From Sinosporangium album (GTDB lineage Bacteria > Actinomycetota > Actinomycetes > Streptosporangiales > Streptosporangiaceae): a stretch of 64,000 bases of DNA. Numbering within the stretch: the stretch's first letter is position 1; every line of letters begins with the position of its first letter. A model generated the notes under the pieces. That model saw only the letters and a program-made list of their open reading frames with translations. It was not told the origin of the DNA and ran no database searches. The DNA lies in NCBI RefSeq assembly GCF_900100605.1, contig NZ_FNCN01000004.1, positions 1 through 64,000 on the forward strand. The letters are read 5' to 3'. Made by a program: the position numbers and the translations under genes. Shown piece after piece: positions 1 to 10,653 of the stretch.

Positions 1-18
1 CACCCACCGAGAAGCCGC

Positions 19-1368
19 TCAGCGGCTGCCGAGCTTTTCGATGATCAGCCGGTACAGCTGACGCGGCCGACCCGGCTGCGGAGTCCGGTTCGGCGGAAGC
101 GGCCACGCGAGTCCCTCGTCAACCAGCGTGCGCAGCAACCGCCGAGCGGTGCGGGGTGTGACGCCGAGCATGCGCCCGGCCCCTTCCGCGTCGACCACCG
201 TGTCCCCGCCCGACAGCTTGGCCGCCAGACGGGCCAGCACCTCGACCCCTTTGGGTTTCAGCGGGGTCGAGCCGGCCGGAGGCATCCGCGGCGGGGGGAC
301 GAGCGCCCGGCCTTCGCGGTCCACCGCGAAGCCCTGCGCCTGCTTGCCCGCCTGAGTGCGTGCCAGCGCGGCCCGTGCGTGGCTCTCCGCGTCGTGCGTG
401 GTGCGACCCATGCCCACACCCACCTCGACCGCCAGACCGAGCTCATCGCGGATTCTGGCCGCGAACGGAAGCACGCGGAAACCGTCCGTGGCCACCGCCA
501 CCGAGCCCCTGGTCGCGGTGATCAGGTAGCTGTGGTCGTCGATGGGCCAGACCGTGGCGTTGATCCGGTTGGACTCCTGCACGAGCAGCCGGTGCAGCGA
601 AAGCCGGAGCTCGTCGCGCCAATAGCGCGGCGCGGCCCGCCGTACGGGCTCGCGCAGGGTCGGCACCTCGACCAGCACCACCGTCAGTTGCGACTCCTCC
701 AAGCGGTGATGGGCGCCCAGGAGGGCCGCGGTGTGCAGCGCGGTGCGCACCGCACCTGAGGTCGGGCGGATACGGATGACCGGAACCCCGGCCGTCTGTA
801 GCCGCTCGGCCACCATCGGCAGGCATGTCAGTGCTCCTGACGTGCTGCCCTGGCGGTGCAGCCGTTCGTGATAGGCGGCGATGGTGCCTGTAGCTCCGGG
901 GTCCTCCCGGGTGTGCACCTCCGCCGCGGATAATCCAAGGTCGGAATAGGCCTCCTCCACATCTGGGCGGGCGACCACGTCGACGCTGACGCGCCTCGGG
1001 TCGAACCGCTCGTCCATTGCCGCCTTCGCCAGCGTGGCCACCAGCGCGGCCCCGCCGAGTTGCACGAAGGTGGCGGGCATCGTCAGCACGCCCGAACGCC
1101 GAGCCAGGTCGTAGGGGACCGGGCTGGCGAACAGGCAGGCGTCCACACCTGGCCCGAGCCGTGTCACCTTGTCGGCTGCCTCCTGCTCATCGCGGTAGGC
1201 GGCCGCCACAAGGCGACACGGCAATGGAGCCGCGGCGTGGCCCATGAGCATGACTCTCTCCACGAGATCATGCGGCCCCACCACGCCGATCGTGAGATCC
1301 GGCGTCAGAGTGCCCGGGCGTGACACTCGGGGCGTTTCTTCGGCCCGTTCGACCAATGTTCGTCCCAT
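19..1368 (-). CDS. Winged-helix regulator with degenerate N-terminal sensor domain
   Basis: A 449-residue protein. The C-terminal ~75 residues (about 370-445) read as a winged helix-turn-helix, with a GMLGVTPRTARRLLRTL-like recognition region followed by a Pro/Arg-rich wing. The middle (about 230-350) resembles a degenerate nucleotide-cyclase/GGDEF-like fold without catalytic signatures, and the N-terminus looks like a substrate-binding or sensor region. No membrane segments are seen. It lies 148 bp downstream of murA on the same strand, so co-transcription is possible. Function as a transcription regulator is inferred from the HTH; the ligand and targets cannot be told from sequence. Confidence 0.7.
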   Translation of the reverse strand: MGRTLVERAEETPRVSRPGTLTPDLTIGVVGPHDLVERVMLMGHAAAPLPCRLVAAAYRDEQEAADKVTRLGPGVDACLFASPVPYDLARRSGVLTMPATFVQLGGAALVATLAKAAMDERFDPRRVSVDVVARPDVEEAYSDLGLSAAEVHTREDPGATGTIAAYHERLHRQGSTSGALTCLPMVAERLQTAGVPVIRIRPTSGAVRTALHTAALLGAHHRLEESQLTVVLVEVPTLREPVRRAAPRYWRDELRLSLHRLLVQESNRINATVWPIDDHSYLITATRGSVAVATDGFRVLPFAARIRDELGLAVEVGVGMGRTTHDAESHARAALARTQAGKQAQGFAVDREGRALVPPPRMPPAGSTPLKPKGVEVLARLAAKLSGGDTVVDAEGAGRMLGVTPRTARRLLRTLVDEGLAWPLPPNRTPQPGRPRQLYRLIIEKLGSR

Positions 1369-1516
1369 CCTGCCGTCCGTATGCAGTGCTCTCTTTTGGA
1401 ACGATCGCTCGTGACGGCCGTAATGTCACGCCCGGATTTCCGGAAAAAGATTCGGGGCAAGGGTGAATGTCAGACCAAATTGTTCATTCACGCAGCTCAG
1501 AGGGCATTGTGCACGT

Positions 1517-2800
1517 TCAGGCGACTGTGCCGGTTGAGGTCAAAATCTCTCTCGTGATGTCGGCGCCCAGAGCCCGCATCCGCTCGGCGAGATACGAGTG
1601 CCCCCGGTCGATGAGATAGCCGGAGGCGATCCGGGTCTCGCCCTCGGCCGCCAGACCCGCGAGCACCAGCGCGATACCCGAGCGCAGATCGTGCGCCGTC
1701 ACGTCGGTGCCGCGCAGCGGCGTCATGCCCTTGACGACGGCACGGCTGCCGTCGACCTCGACGTCGGCGCCCATCTTGTTGAGCTCGGCCGCCAGAGCGA
1801 AACGGCCGTCGAAAATGCGCTCGTGGATATAGCTCGCGCCGTCGGCCAGGCACGCCACCGTCATGATCGGCGACTGCAGGTCCGTGGCGAACCCCGGGTA
1901 GGTGTCGGTGATGATGTTGATCGGGCGGAGCGGACGCTCCCTGCGGACATGCAGGACCGCGCCGTGCGTGGAGAACTCCACGCCCATCTGCTCAAGCTTC
2001 CACCGCACCACGCCCAGGTGCTCAAGCGAGGCGCCCACCAGGTTGACCTCGCCGCCCGTGATCGCCGCCGCCATCGCGAACACCCCGGCGTCGAGGCGGT
2101 CGGGCATGACGGTGTGTTCCACCGCCCGGAGCTCGCTCACGCCCTCCACCGTGATGAACCCCGTCCCGCCGCCGCTGATCCGCGCGCCCATGCGGGTCAG
2201 CATCTCGATCACGTCGAGCACCTCGGGCTCCAGCGCGGCGTTCTCGATCACCGTCGTGCCCTTGGCCAGCGCCGCGGCCATGATCAGATTCTCGGTGCCG
2301 GTGTGCGACGGCGTGTCCAGGTAGAGCTTCGCGCCGGTCAGGCCCGCGGCCTTGACGTGGATGACGGTCTCCTGCTCCTCGACCGTCGCCCCGAGCCGCT
2401 TGTAGCCCAGGTAGTGGAAATCGAGGTTCCTGCTGCCCAGGTTGCAGCCGCCGACCCCCTCCACCACGGCCTCCCCGAGGCGGTGCAGCAGCGCCGGCGT
2501 GAACAGGACCGAGCCGCGGAACCGCCGCGCGATGTCGGCGGGCAGCACCGGGCTGGTCAGCTCGGAAGCGTCGATCACCAGGGTGCGCTCGGCCTCGTGT
2601 AGTTCGCACTTCGCCCCGATGGTGTGGGCGAGTTCGACGGCGCGCCGTACGTCCTCGATGATCGGTACGTTGCGCAACACCGTGCGGCCCTTGGCCGCCA
2701 GCAGGGCCGCTCCGATCATCGGGAGCACGGCGTTCTTCGCGCCCTGGATGAAGGCGGTTCCACGCAGTGCGTTGCCACCGCGCACGCGGTAACTGACCAT
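1517..2800 (-). CDS. murA: UDP-N-acetylglucosamine 1-carboxyvinyltransferase (MurA family)
   Basis: Transfers enolpyruvate from PEP to UDP-GlcNAc, the first committed cytoplasmic step of peptidoglycan synthesis. The 427-residue reading from ATG 2800 matches the usual family length. The open frame extends 65 codons upstream, but ATG 2800 has an AAGGAG box 10 bases before it, and the protein starts with the canonical beta-strand and FIQGAKNAVLP motif. Lys22 and Asn23 fall at the positions used in the well-studied enzymes. The catalytic cysteine that fosfomycin modifies is present as Cys119 in VGGCNLGSRN. That loop differs from the common GGCxIGARPVDLH form, so this may be the second actinobacterial MurA paralogue rather than the only copy. 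Confidence 0.9.
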   Translation of the reverse strand: MVSYRVRGGNALRGTAFIQGAKNAVLPMIGAALLAAKGRTVLRNVPIIEDVRRAVELAHTIGAKCELHEAERTLVIDASELTSPVLPADIARRFRGSVLFTPALLHRLGEAVVEGVGGCNLGSRNLDFHYLGYKRLGATVEEQETVIHVKAAGLTGAKLYLDTPSHTGTENLIMAAALAKGTTVIENAALEPEVLDVIEMLTRMGARISGGGTGFITVEGVSELRAVEHTVMPDRLDAGVFAMAAAITGGEVNLVGASLEHLGVVRWKLEQMGVEFSTHGAVLHVRRERPLRPINIITDTYPGFATDLQSPIMTVACLADGASYIHERIFDGRFALAAELNKMGADVEVDGSRAVVKGMTPLRGTDVTAHDLRSGIALVLAGLAAEGETRIASGYLIDRGHSYLAERMRALGADITREILTSTGTVA

Positions 2801-3224
2801 TTGCGTCAGGCTCCTTGGAAGTCGCGAGAGATGACAAAATTGGGCGGCAGCCGGGTTGTCGGGCCCCACAGTAGCCGCTAGAGGGTCTTGGCCCTGCCGT
2901 TTCCCCTTGGCCCGGCGACCTTCCCCTACGGCCCGGGTTCGTACGGCGAGACCTCGGGGCCGTCCCGCCCGCTGATCGATGTCTTCATCCCTCACCGACC
3001 CGCGCCCAGGATGAAAAACACTTCATTGAGTATTCTTCACCCGTCTGGGGTGACACATCAGGCATACCCGATTGTCCGGGTCCAGGATGACCCGAAGAAC
3101 ACTCACTGGCCCCCCGGACCCTGAAGAGGTGAGCCAGTTTTGGTGGATTTGTTCACTCCTATGCGGAATGCCAGGTTGGCTAACCTGACCCAATTTCGGG
3201 GTTCACTGCTCTAATTGTGCCAGC

Positions 3225-3585
3225 TCTCTTCAAGCCCCTTTGACAAGGGGCAGCCCCCGCAGTCGCTCCCCGACATGCCCCCGCACAAACGCAGGCACAG
3301 GACAGGAGTCCACCACCTCAGGCCAGCGATCCGCCAAGCACCCGACCACCTCGCGCACAACGCCCGCGATCTCCTCCGGATCGCCCCCCGCCTCCACCGC
3401 GAACCTCCGGAAATGATCAATGGTGACATAGCGCGGATCGGCCTCTCGCCCGGCGCGATCAAACCGTCGGGGATGCCGGTCGGCTTCTCTCCGGGGACGA
3501 GCCTGCGTTGAGGCACCTCGATCCCCGCGAGCGAGATCCACGCCATCATGGCGTGCTCGTTCTCCGGGAGGAGCGCGTGGCGCTC
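3225..3585 (-). pseudogene. Remnant of a HipA-family kinase toxin (internal deletion, frameshift)
   Basis: Read on the minus strand, bases 3585 to about 3450 encode LPENEHAMMAWISLAGIEVP followed by a GIPDGLIAPGE stretch, the middle-of-protein signature of HipA-type Ser/Thr kinase toxins. A different frame from about 3450 to 3230 encodes a typical HipA C-terminus (RYVTIDHFRRFA...VPAFVRGHVGERLRGLPL, then a stop at 3230-3232). The N-terminal domain, the catalytic core between these parts and any hipB antitoxin are absent. The scar abuts and slightly overlaps the stop codon of the DUF262 gene at 3584. It is therefore a deletion relic, not a functional toxin. The two-frame reading is direct; the family assignment rests on motif recognition. 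Confidence 0.7.
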
Positions 3586-4747
3586 ACTGGGGGAACTTCA
3601 CAGTCCAGTCGAGCTCTCCGCGGACGTCGACGGTCGGTCTCACGCCGCTGAGCAACCGAGTCGCGCTCGTCAGGGGAGCAGCGCCGATCGAACTGATCAC
3701 GGGGAGTGCCGACTCCTGGCGACTGAAGATCCCGTCGACGAAGCCGCGCCATGTCCAACGGCGGAGGAGCTCCGCCACGCGCCCCGTGGGGGCGCCGAAC
3801 AGTGCGACGAACCTGGCCAAGGGCACCAGAACCCACTGGCCGGGCAGCACGCGATCATGAGGAATGTCCGCGTCGGAACGGAGGAAGTCGACAGCGATGC
3901 CGAGCGCGTGCTCGGTGCGGCGGAACGCCGCGTTCCATTCGTCGCCGGTCAACGTGTCCAGGGCGGCGTCGTACGGCCTGCCGAATCGGACCGCCGCCAC
4001 CGAATGCTTGAGCACGTCAGCGGGGATCTCTCCGAACCCGAACGCATCGACATCTGATTCGAGCGCCGCGAGCCCTGTCCCGGCGCCGGCGCCGGGTGCG
4101 GCACCGCCCACATCGAGTCGTGTCGTGCGCCACCGATCCGGGTGCCCGCCGAAGGTCAGCCGGTCGAAGATCTGATGCGCTCGCCGTTCGTCGGGCCCCT
4201 CGATGACCGTCATCGGAATGGGAGCGGTGTGCAGTTCCGCGATCAGGGCGTTCACACGCATCAACTCCGCCTTGGTGAGCCAAAAGCGCGCCTCGGTCCA
4301 CGACGACACACCCGCGGGATCCAGCGTGAGTGTGAGAGGTAGGCACTCATCGGGAACCTCTTCGCGTCGGCCGATCGAGACGAAGGTGTCCTCTTTGAGG
4401 TTGTAGAAGATACGAAACCGCGGGTCGACGGTCTCTTCGGAGGCGGACAGGGCGCCGACCAGGCTGATGACCCGCTGCCTGCCGTCGAGGACCCACAATG
4501 CATCAGGAGTTTCCGGAGCCTCTACGGCGAACGGCCCCAAGCGCACAGTCGCCGCAGGTGCGGGGCGCTTCCACACGACAAGTGCGCCGATGGGGTAGCC
4601 GCGGAGGAGGCTATCGAAAAGCCGCGCGACATCGTCGCGTTCCCAGCGATGAGAGTCCGCGAACGCGGGAAAGCGGAGCCGACCGGCTCATGCCAGCTCG
4701 ACCAGTCCGACCGGAGTGATCTCTTCTGTCTTGGGCCGTTGAGCCAT
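3584..4747 (-). pseudogene. DUF262 (GmrS/ParB-like nuclease) protein gene with in-frame stop
   Basis: From ATG 4747 the frame reads MAQRPKTEEITPVGLVELA and then hits TGA at 4690-4688. The same frame continues without interruption through HRWERDDVARLFDSLLRGYP and VVWKRP, the normal N-terminus of DUF262 proteins, and then VLDGRQRVISL, the ParB-like DGQQR nucleotide/DNA-handling motif. The only start after the stop is GTG 4576, which would drop the N-terminal helices. DUF262 domains occur in GmrSD-type modification-dependent restriction and related defence proteins. Here the C-terminus also ends directly on the HipA scar. Most likely a nonfunctional gene; readthrough or a sequencing error at one base are the alternatives. 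Confidence 0.75.
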
Positions 4748-4845
4748 GTCAACCCCCTCTCGCGCTACCCAATGCTACGTCTGTGGATCTCTGCCCCAAG
4801 TCTGACCTGCCCGACCTGCCGTACGGCGTGGGCCCGGGAACGCGG

Positions 4846-4874
4846 CGAGCCGGGCCGCCTCGCGGCCCGGCTCG
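4846..4874 (-). terminator. Hairpin terminator after purD
   Basis: A perfect 13-bp stem (CGAGCCGGGCCGC / GCGGCCCGGCTCG) with a 3-base loop lies 15 bases beyond the purD stop codon. It has no T-run, as is common in actinobacterial terminators. Confidence 0.75.
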
Positions 4875-4888
4875 TCTTACGGGTGTCG

Positions 4889-6136
4889 TCAGATGGAGGT
4901 GTCGGAGGCCGCGGCGGCGATGTCGGTGCGGTGGTGGGAGCCGCGCAGGGAGATCCGCCCGAGGAGGGCGTAGGCGGCTTCGCGGGCGGCGGCGAGGTCG
5001 GGGCCGGTGCCGACGGCGTTGAGGACGCGGCCTCCGGCCGACACGACGCGGCCTTCGGCGTCGCGGGCGGTGCCCGCGTGCAGCACGTAGGCGTGCGGCA
5101 CTTCGGCGGCGAGCCCGTCGATGGCGTCGCCCTTGACGGGGTCGCCGGGGTAGTTCTCGGCGGCGAGCACGACGGTGACGGCGGCGCCCTCGCGGTAGGC
5201 CAGCGGGCCGTGGGTGGAGAGGGCGCCGGTGGCGCAGGCGGTCAGGAGCCCGGCGAGGGGGGTGGCGAGGCGGTCGAGGACGACCTGGGTCTCGGGGTCG
5301 CCGAAGCGGGCGTTGAACTCGATGACCTTGGGCCCCTTGGAGGTGAGGGCGAGCCCGGCGTAGAGCACGCCCGTGTAGGGCGTGCCGCGGCGGGCGAGCT
5401 CGGCCATGGTGGGGAGGACGACCTCGGCCATGATCTGCTCGGTGAGGCCTTCGGGGGCCCAGGGGAGCGGCGTGTAGGCGCCCATGCCTCCGGTGTTCGG
5501 GCCGGCGTCGCCGTCGCGGGCGCGTTTGAAGTCCTGGGCGGGCTGGAGCGGGACGGCGGTCGTGCCGTCGCACAGGGCGAACAGCGACACTTCGGGCCCG
5601 TCGAGGAACTCCTCGACGACGACCCGCTCGCACCCTGCGGCGTGCTTCAGCGCCTCGTCGCGGTCGCGGGTCACGACGACGCCCTTGCCGGCGGCCAGCC
5701 CGTCGTCCTTCACGACGTACGGCGCGCCGAATTCGTCGAGGGCGGCGGCGACCTCGTCGGCCGTCGCGCAGGTGCGCGCTCGCGCGGTGGGGACGCCGGC
5801 GGCGACCATGATCTCCTTGGCGAACGCCTTGGAGCCTTCGATCATGGCGGCCCGGGCCGACGGGCCGAAGCAGGGGATGCCCGCCTGCCGTACGGCGTCG
5901 GCCACCCCGGCCACGAGCGGGGCTTCGGGGCCGACGACCACGAGGTCGGCCTGAAGCCGCCGCGCCAGGTCGGTGACCTGGTCGGGGTCGGTCGGGGTGA
6001 GGCCGTGGAGGGTCGCGATCTCGGCGATCCCGGCGTTGCCGGGGGCGCAGTGGAGGTCGGTGACCGCGGGGTCGAGGCTGAGGGATCGGCAGAGCGCGTG
6101 CTCGCGCCCGCCGGAACCAATCACAAGTACGCGCAC
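4889..6136 (-). CDS. purD: Phosphoribosylamine--glycine ligase (GARS)
   Basis: Cytosolic ATP-grasp enzyme joining 5-phosphoribosylamine and glycine, the second step of de novo purine synthesis. The 415-residue length is standard. The N-terminus [15 protein letters not shown] is the conserved family opening. [14 protein letters not shown] is the ATP-grasp loop, [11 protein letters not shown] is the substrate-contact signature, and [14 protein letters not shown] carries the metal-binding acidic residues. All key motifs are intact. It stands alone on its strand, bounded downstream by a strong hairpin. A pair of DnaA-box-like sites lies in its upstream region. Confidence 0.97.
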   Translation of the reverse strand: MRVLVIGSGGREHALCRSLSLDPAVTDLHCAPGNAGIAEIATLHGLTPTDPDQVTDLARRLQADLVVVGPEAPLVAGVADAVRQAGIPCFGPSARAAMIEGSKAFAKEIMVAAGVPTARARTCATADEVAAALDEFGAPYVVKDDGLAAGKGVVVTRDRDEALKHAAGCERVVVEEFLDGPEVSLFALCDGTTAVPLQPAQDFKRARDGDAGPNTGGMGAYTPLPWAPEGLTEQIMAEVVLPTMAELARRGTPYTGVLYAGLALTSKGPKVIEFNARFGDPETQVVLDRLATPLAGLLTACATGALSTHGPLAYREGAAVTVVLAAENYPGDPVKGDAIDGLAAEVPHAYVLHAGTARDAEGRVVSAGGRVLNAVGTGPDLAAAREAAYALLGRISLRGSHHRTDIAAAASDTSI

Positions 6137-6161
6137 GGGCTATAAGCCTAGCGGAGCATCG

Positions 6162-6182
6162 TTGTCCACAGGTTGTGGATAA
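6162..6182. promoter_or_regulatory. Two inverted DnaA-box-like nonamers upstream of purD
   Basis: TTGTCCACA (6162-6170, the high-GC actinobacterial DnaA-box form) is followed after 3 bases by TGTGGATAA (6174-6182, reverse of TTATCCACA). Only two boxes are seen, so this is not an origin. It could be a DnaA-regulated promoter site or chance. The rest of 6183-6510 shows no gene that I can support. Confidence 0.4.
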
Positions 6183-6510
6183 CCCGGTGTGCGGAGGCGG
6201 CGCATGACGGTGCGCCACGCCAGGCTTCCGGGTCAATGACGATCAGAGTTGCGTTAGGGGCTAGGATGAGCCCTGCCTTTTGCCTTGTGCTAGGTTTTGG
6301 CGGTCCCATGGCGTCTCGTGGTGATTGGAGGTGGTCCGGGATGAGCTCTGGTGATCCCAGCAGTACTCGATGGCGCACGTTCGTCGTGCGCGCCCTAGGC
6401 CACTCCACATCGGCGGCCCGGCCGTAGCCCACGTGCGTCTCCTTACGGACTGAGGTGACTTCTTCTTCTGGCGCGCGTGGTTTGACCAGGCTGGGCGGGA
6501 AGGCACTGCC

Positions 6511-7656
6511 ATGCGTTCGTCTACGCTTTTCGCCCGTATGACTCGTCACCCTCGCACCACCACCTCCACACGCACTCCCAAGATTCCCGTGCAGTCCGTC
6601 AATGGCGCCGCTCCACCCAGCCGCTCGCTCGTCGAGTTCGCCGCCTACGTCGACGGCACCCGGGTGGAGGCCGAGAGCATCGTGGAGGCCCTCGCGCTCG
6701 TCCGCGACCACCACGAGATCCACGCCCCCGACGCGGGCGCGCGGGCCTTCGTGTGGGTCGGGCTGCACGAGCCGAAGGCCCACGAGGTCGAGTGGCTCGC
6801 CAAGGTCTTCGACCTGCATCCCCTCGCCGTCGAAGACGCCGTCAACGCCCACCAGCGGCCGAAGGTCGAGCGTTACGGCGACTCGCTGTTCGTCGTGTTG
6901 AAGACGCTCGCGTTCCTCGACAACGCCGACGAGGGCGCCTCCAGCGACATCATCGCGGCCGGCGAGATCATGGCGTTCGTCGGCCGCGACTTCGTGGTGA
7001 CCGTACGGCACGGCGAGCAGTGCCCCCTCAGCGAGGTCCGCGCGCGGCTGGAGAGCAAGCCCGAGCTGCTCGGCAGGGGAGCGACCGGGGTGCTCTACGC
7101 GGTCGCCGACCACGTCGTGGACCGCTACCTCCATGTGGCCGACCTCATGCAGCAGGAGCTGGAGGAGGTCGAGGCGACCGTCTTCGCCTCGGTCAGCTCG
7201 CGCGACATCGGCCGGATCTACCAGCTCAAGCGTGAAATGATCGACATGAAGCGGGCGGTCACCCCGCTGGTGGCGCCGCTCGCCACGTTGGCGCAGCGGC
7301 GCCAGATCCCCTCGGACATGCGCGACTACTTCCGCGACGTGGTCGACCACCTGACGCGGGTCTGCGAGCAGGTCGAGCTCTCCAACGAGCTGTGCAACTC
7401 GGTCCTGCAGGCCGCGCTCGCCCGCTCCAACGCCCTGGTCAACGAGGACATGCGCCGCATCACCTCATGGGTCGCGATCATGGCGGTGCCCACCATGATC
7501 GCCGGGATCTACGGCATGAACTTCGACCACATGCCCCTGCTCAGGTCGCCCTACGGCTACCCGGTGGTGCTCGCCGTCATCGTCGTCGTCTGCGCGCTGC
7601 TCTATCGCGGGTTCCGCCGCAACGGGTGGCTCGGCGTCAAGCCCCCACGGGCTTGA
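6511..7656 (+). CDS. corA: CorA-family magnesium/divalent cation transporter
   Basis: A 381-residue inner-membrane channel-type transporter for Mg2+ and related ions. Residues about 40-310 form the cytoplasmic alpha/beta and long-helix domain. The C-terminal ~65 residues hold two membrane helices, the first followed by the defining YGMNFDHMP (GMN) motif at the pore mouth. The short basic tail after the second helix is normal. The first 38 residues are low in conservation, so translation may begin at ATG 6538 instead of 6511; GGGAAGG lies before 6511. It converges with the phosphodiesterase gene, the two 3' ends overlapping by 20 bases. Confidence 0.92.
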   Translation: MRSSTLFARMTRHPRTTTSTRTPKIPVQSVNGAAPPSRSLVEFAAYVDGTRVEAESIVEALALVRDHHEIHAPDAGARAFVWVGLHEPKAHEVEWLAKVFDLHPLAVEDAVNAHQRPKVERYGDSLFVVLKTLAFLDNADEGASSDIIAAGEIMAFVGRDFVVTVRHGEQCPLSEVRARLESKPELLGRGATGVLYAVADHVVDRYLHVADLMQQELEEVEATVFASVSSRDIGRIYQLKREMIDMKRAVTPLVAPLATLAQRRQIPSDMRDYFRDVVDHLTRVCEQVELSNELCNSVLQAALARSNALVNEDMRRITSWVAIMAVPTMIAGIYGMNFDHMPLLRSPYGYPVVLAVIVVVCALLYRGFRRNGWLGVKPPRA

Positions 7657-8563
7657 GCAGGCTCACCTGCCGGGGCAGCGGCATGCCGCGCGAGGCCCAC
7701 AGCTCCCGCATGCGGTCGGGGTAGTCCGTCACGACCGCGCTCACCCCGAGGTCGAGCAGCTCGCCGGCCCGCCCGGCGTTGTTGACCGTCCACGCCGCCA
7801 CCGGAAGCCCCGCTCGCATGGCCGACGCCATGAAGACCTCGTCGATCAGCACGTGGTCGGGCGACAGGACCGTCGCCCCCACGGCCGCCGCGGCCGAGGG
7901 GATGTCGCAGCAGAAGTCGTCGAGGTCGAGCCCCGCGAGCCACGGGGATCCCATCGTCGCCTTCTCGATCAGCGCGAACCTGCCCGTCTCCGGGGACAGC
8001 TCCCGCGTGTGCCCGAGGATGCGCCAGTCGAAGCTGAGGATCGCCGCGTTGTCCAACCGGCCGTGGCGGGCCAGCTCGGCCACCACCATCTCCGTGAACT
8101 CGCGCGGGTCCGCCGACAGGTCCGGGCGGTCCGGGTTGGACTTCAGCTCGACGTGCAGCCGCACGTCGTCGGCGTCGTAGGCCGCCACCAGGCCCAGCAC
8201 CATGCCGAGCGTCGGCATGCGCGTGTCGGGGACCGGCACCTGCGTCAGCGCGAACCGGTCGTTCGGATGCTTCGGCAGGCGCACCCCCACGTCGAGCGTG
8301 CGGAGCTGCGCCAGCGTCAGTTTCTTAATGGGTTTGCCCACGTAAGGGTAGAGCGGGTCGCCGGGGATGGCGGCGCCGGTGTCCGCGCTCGTCACCTTCG
8401 ACACCGTCAGATCGTGCGTGAGCACGAGCTGGCGGTCCGCGCTCACCGCGACGTCGAACTCCAGCGCGTGGACCCCCACCTCCAGCGCGTGGCTCAGCCC
8501 GGGCAGCGTGTTCTCGGGGCGGAGCCCTCGCGCCCCGCGATGACCGTGGATCTCGACATGCAC
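7637..8563 (-). CDS. Glycerophosphodiester phosphodiesterase
   Basis: A 308-residue GDPD/TIM-barrel enzyme that splits glycerophosphodiesters into glycerol-3-phosphate and an alcohol. Catalytic and metal motifs are visible: HGHRGARGLRPENT near the N-terminus (His plus Arg-Gly-x-x-PENT), EFDVAVSADRQLVLTHD with the acidic pair and the second histidine, and HVELKSNP further on. The C-terminal WTVNNAGRAGELLDLGVSAVVTD pattern is family-typical. No signal peptide is seen, so a cytoplasmic role in phospholipid head-group recycling is likely. It starts at ATG 8563 and its end overlaps the corA 3' end. Confidence 0.93.
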   Translation of the reverse strand: MHVEIHGHRGARGLRPENTLPGLSHALEVGVHALEFDVAVSADRQLVLTHDLTVSKVTSADTGAAIPGDPLYPYVGKPIKKLTLAQLRTLDVGVRLPKHPNDRFALTQVPVPDTRMPTLGMVLGLVAAYDADDVRLHVELKSNPDRPDLSADPREFTEMVVAELARHGRLDNAAILSFDWRILGHTRELSPETGRFALIEKATMGSPWLAGLDLDDFCCDIPSAAAAVGATVLSPDHVLIDEVFMASAMRAGLPVAAWTVNNAGRAGELLDLGVSAVVTDYPDRMRELWASRGMPLPRQVSLLKPVGA

Positions 8564-8657
8564 ACTGGGACCCTACCGCCCCCCTGTACGTATCCCCGGC
8601 AAGCCCGCAGGTCAGGGCCAGCGATTCGCACCGCTTGTACGGCACCGCCCCATTGCG

Positions 8658-8692
8658 CGTACGGCCCCGGCCATGCGGGCCGGGGCCGTACG
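8658..8692 (-). terminator. Hairpin terminator after purA
   Basis: A 15-bp perfect stem (CGTACGGCCCCGGCC / GGCCGGGGCCGTACG) with a 5-base loop ends 14 bases beyond the purA stop. It may also shield the upstream side of the phosphodiesterase gene. Confidence 0.8.
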
Positions 8693-8705
8693 GACGGAAG
8701 CGGCG

Positions 8706-10049
<1,344 letters not shown>

Positions 10050-10135
10050 TCAGAGACTACCCGACGCGCCCACGCGGAGGCATTATCGTGCCTCCTGACA
10101 GGTCGCATGCCGGGCGAAGCGCCTGAAGTCGCTGA

Positions 10136-10558
10136 TCAGGCGGGGAACAGCTCGTCGTACGCGGTCGCGCTGGAGTCCTTGAGGAACTGCAGGCAGCGCT
10201 CGGCCTCCTCCTTCTCACCGATCGCCTGGGCGGCCCGCGCGAGGGCGGCGAGGCATCTGAGGAAGCCCCGGTTCGGCTCGTGCTCCCACGGGACCGGTCC
10301 GTGCCCCTTCCAGCCGGCGCGGCGCAGCTGATCCAGGCCGCGGTGGTAGCCCGTACGTGAGAAGGCGTAGGACGTCACCGCGTGCCCCGCCGTGAACGCC
10401 TCGTCGGCGAGTGCCGCCCACGCCGCCGGGTAGGTGGGGAAGCGGGCCGCGACATCCGAGACCTTCGCGCCCGAGGTGAGGGCGTTCTTGGCCTCGGGCA
10501 GGTCCGGCAGATAGGTCGGCGGCGGCCCGGCGAGTAGGTTCTGGGTTTCCATGGACAT
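10136..10558 (-). CDS. DUF3151 family protein
   Basis: A 140-residue soluble protein of a family largely restricted to actinobacteria. The recognisable core is LPEAKNALTSGAKVSDVAARFP, then a WAALADEAF helix, YAFSRTGYHRGLDQLRRAGWKG and PWEHEPNRGFLRCL. Its function is unknown. It resembles a small helical repeat protein and has no membrane or signal segment. A GAGGAGAGGT box precedes ATG 10558. It sits between fba and purA, an arrangement I believe is common in actinomycetes, so it may share expression with central metabolism genes. Confidence 0.88.
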   Translation of the reverse strand: MSMETQNLLAGPPPTYLPDLPEAKNALTSGAKVSDVAARFPTYPAAWAALADEAFTAGHAVTSYAFSRTGYHRGLDQLRRAGWKGHGPVPWEHEPNRGFLRCLAALARAAQAIGEKEEAERCLQFLKDSSATAYDELFPA

Positions 10559-10616
10559 AAGTCTTACCTCTCCTCACCGGGCCGAGCACAGAGGGTATAC
10601 AGGGACATTCTCGAAT

Positions 10617-10645
10617 GGCCGTCCCGGGAGAGTCGCGGGACGGCC
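10617..10645 (-). terminator. Hairpin just after fba
   Basis: A 10-bp stem (GGCCGTCCCG / CGGGACGGCC) with a 9-base loop begins 9 bases beyond the fba stop, suggesting at least partial termination before the DUF3151 gene. Confidence 0.65.
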
Positions 10646-10653
10646 GCGAGTGG

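Noticed and set aside
3173-3186. AGGTT-GGCT-AACCT dyad resembling an IdeR/DmdR iron box
   Set aside because: The half-site spacing is one base shorter than the iron-box consensus and no iron gene is adjacent.
4649-6145. Long plus-strand open frame across purD
   Set aside because: It is the antisense shadow of purD: Gly/Val/Asp-rich low-complexity reading with no domain, caused by the strong third-position GC bias.
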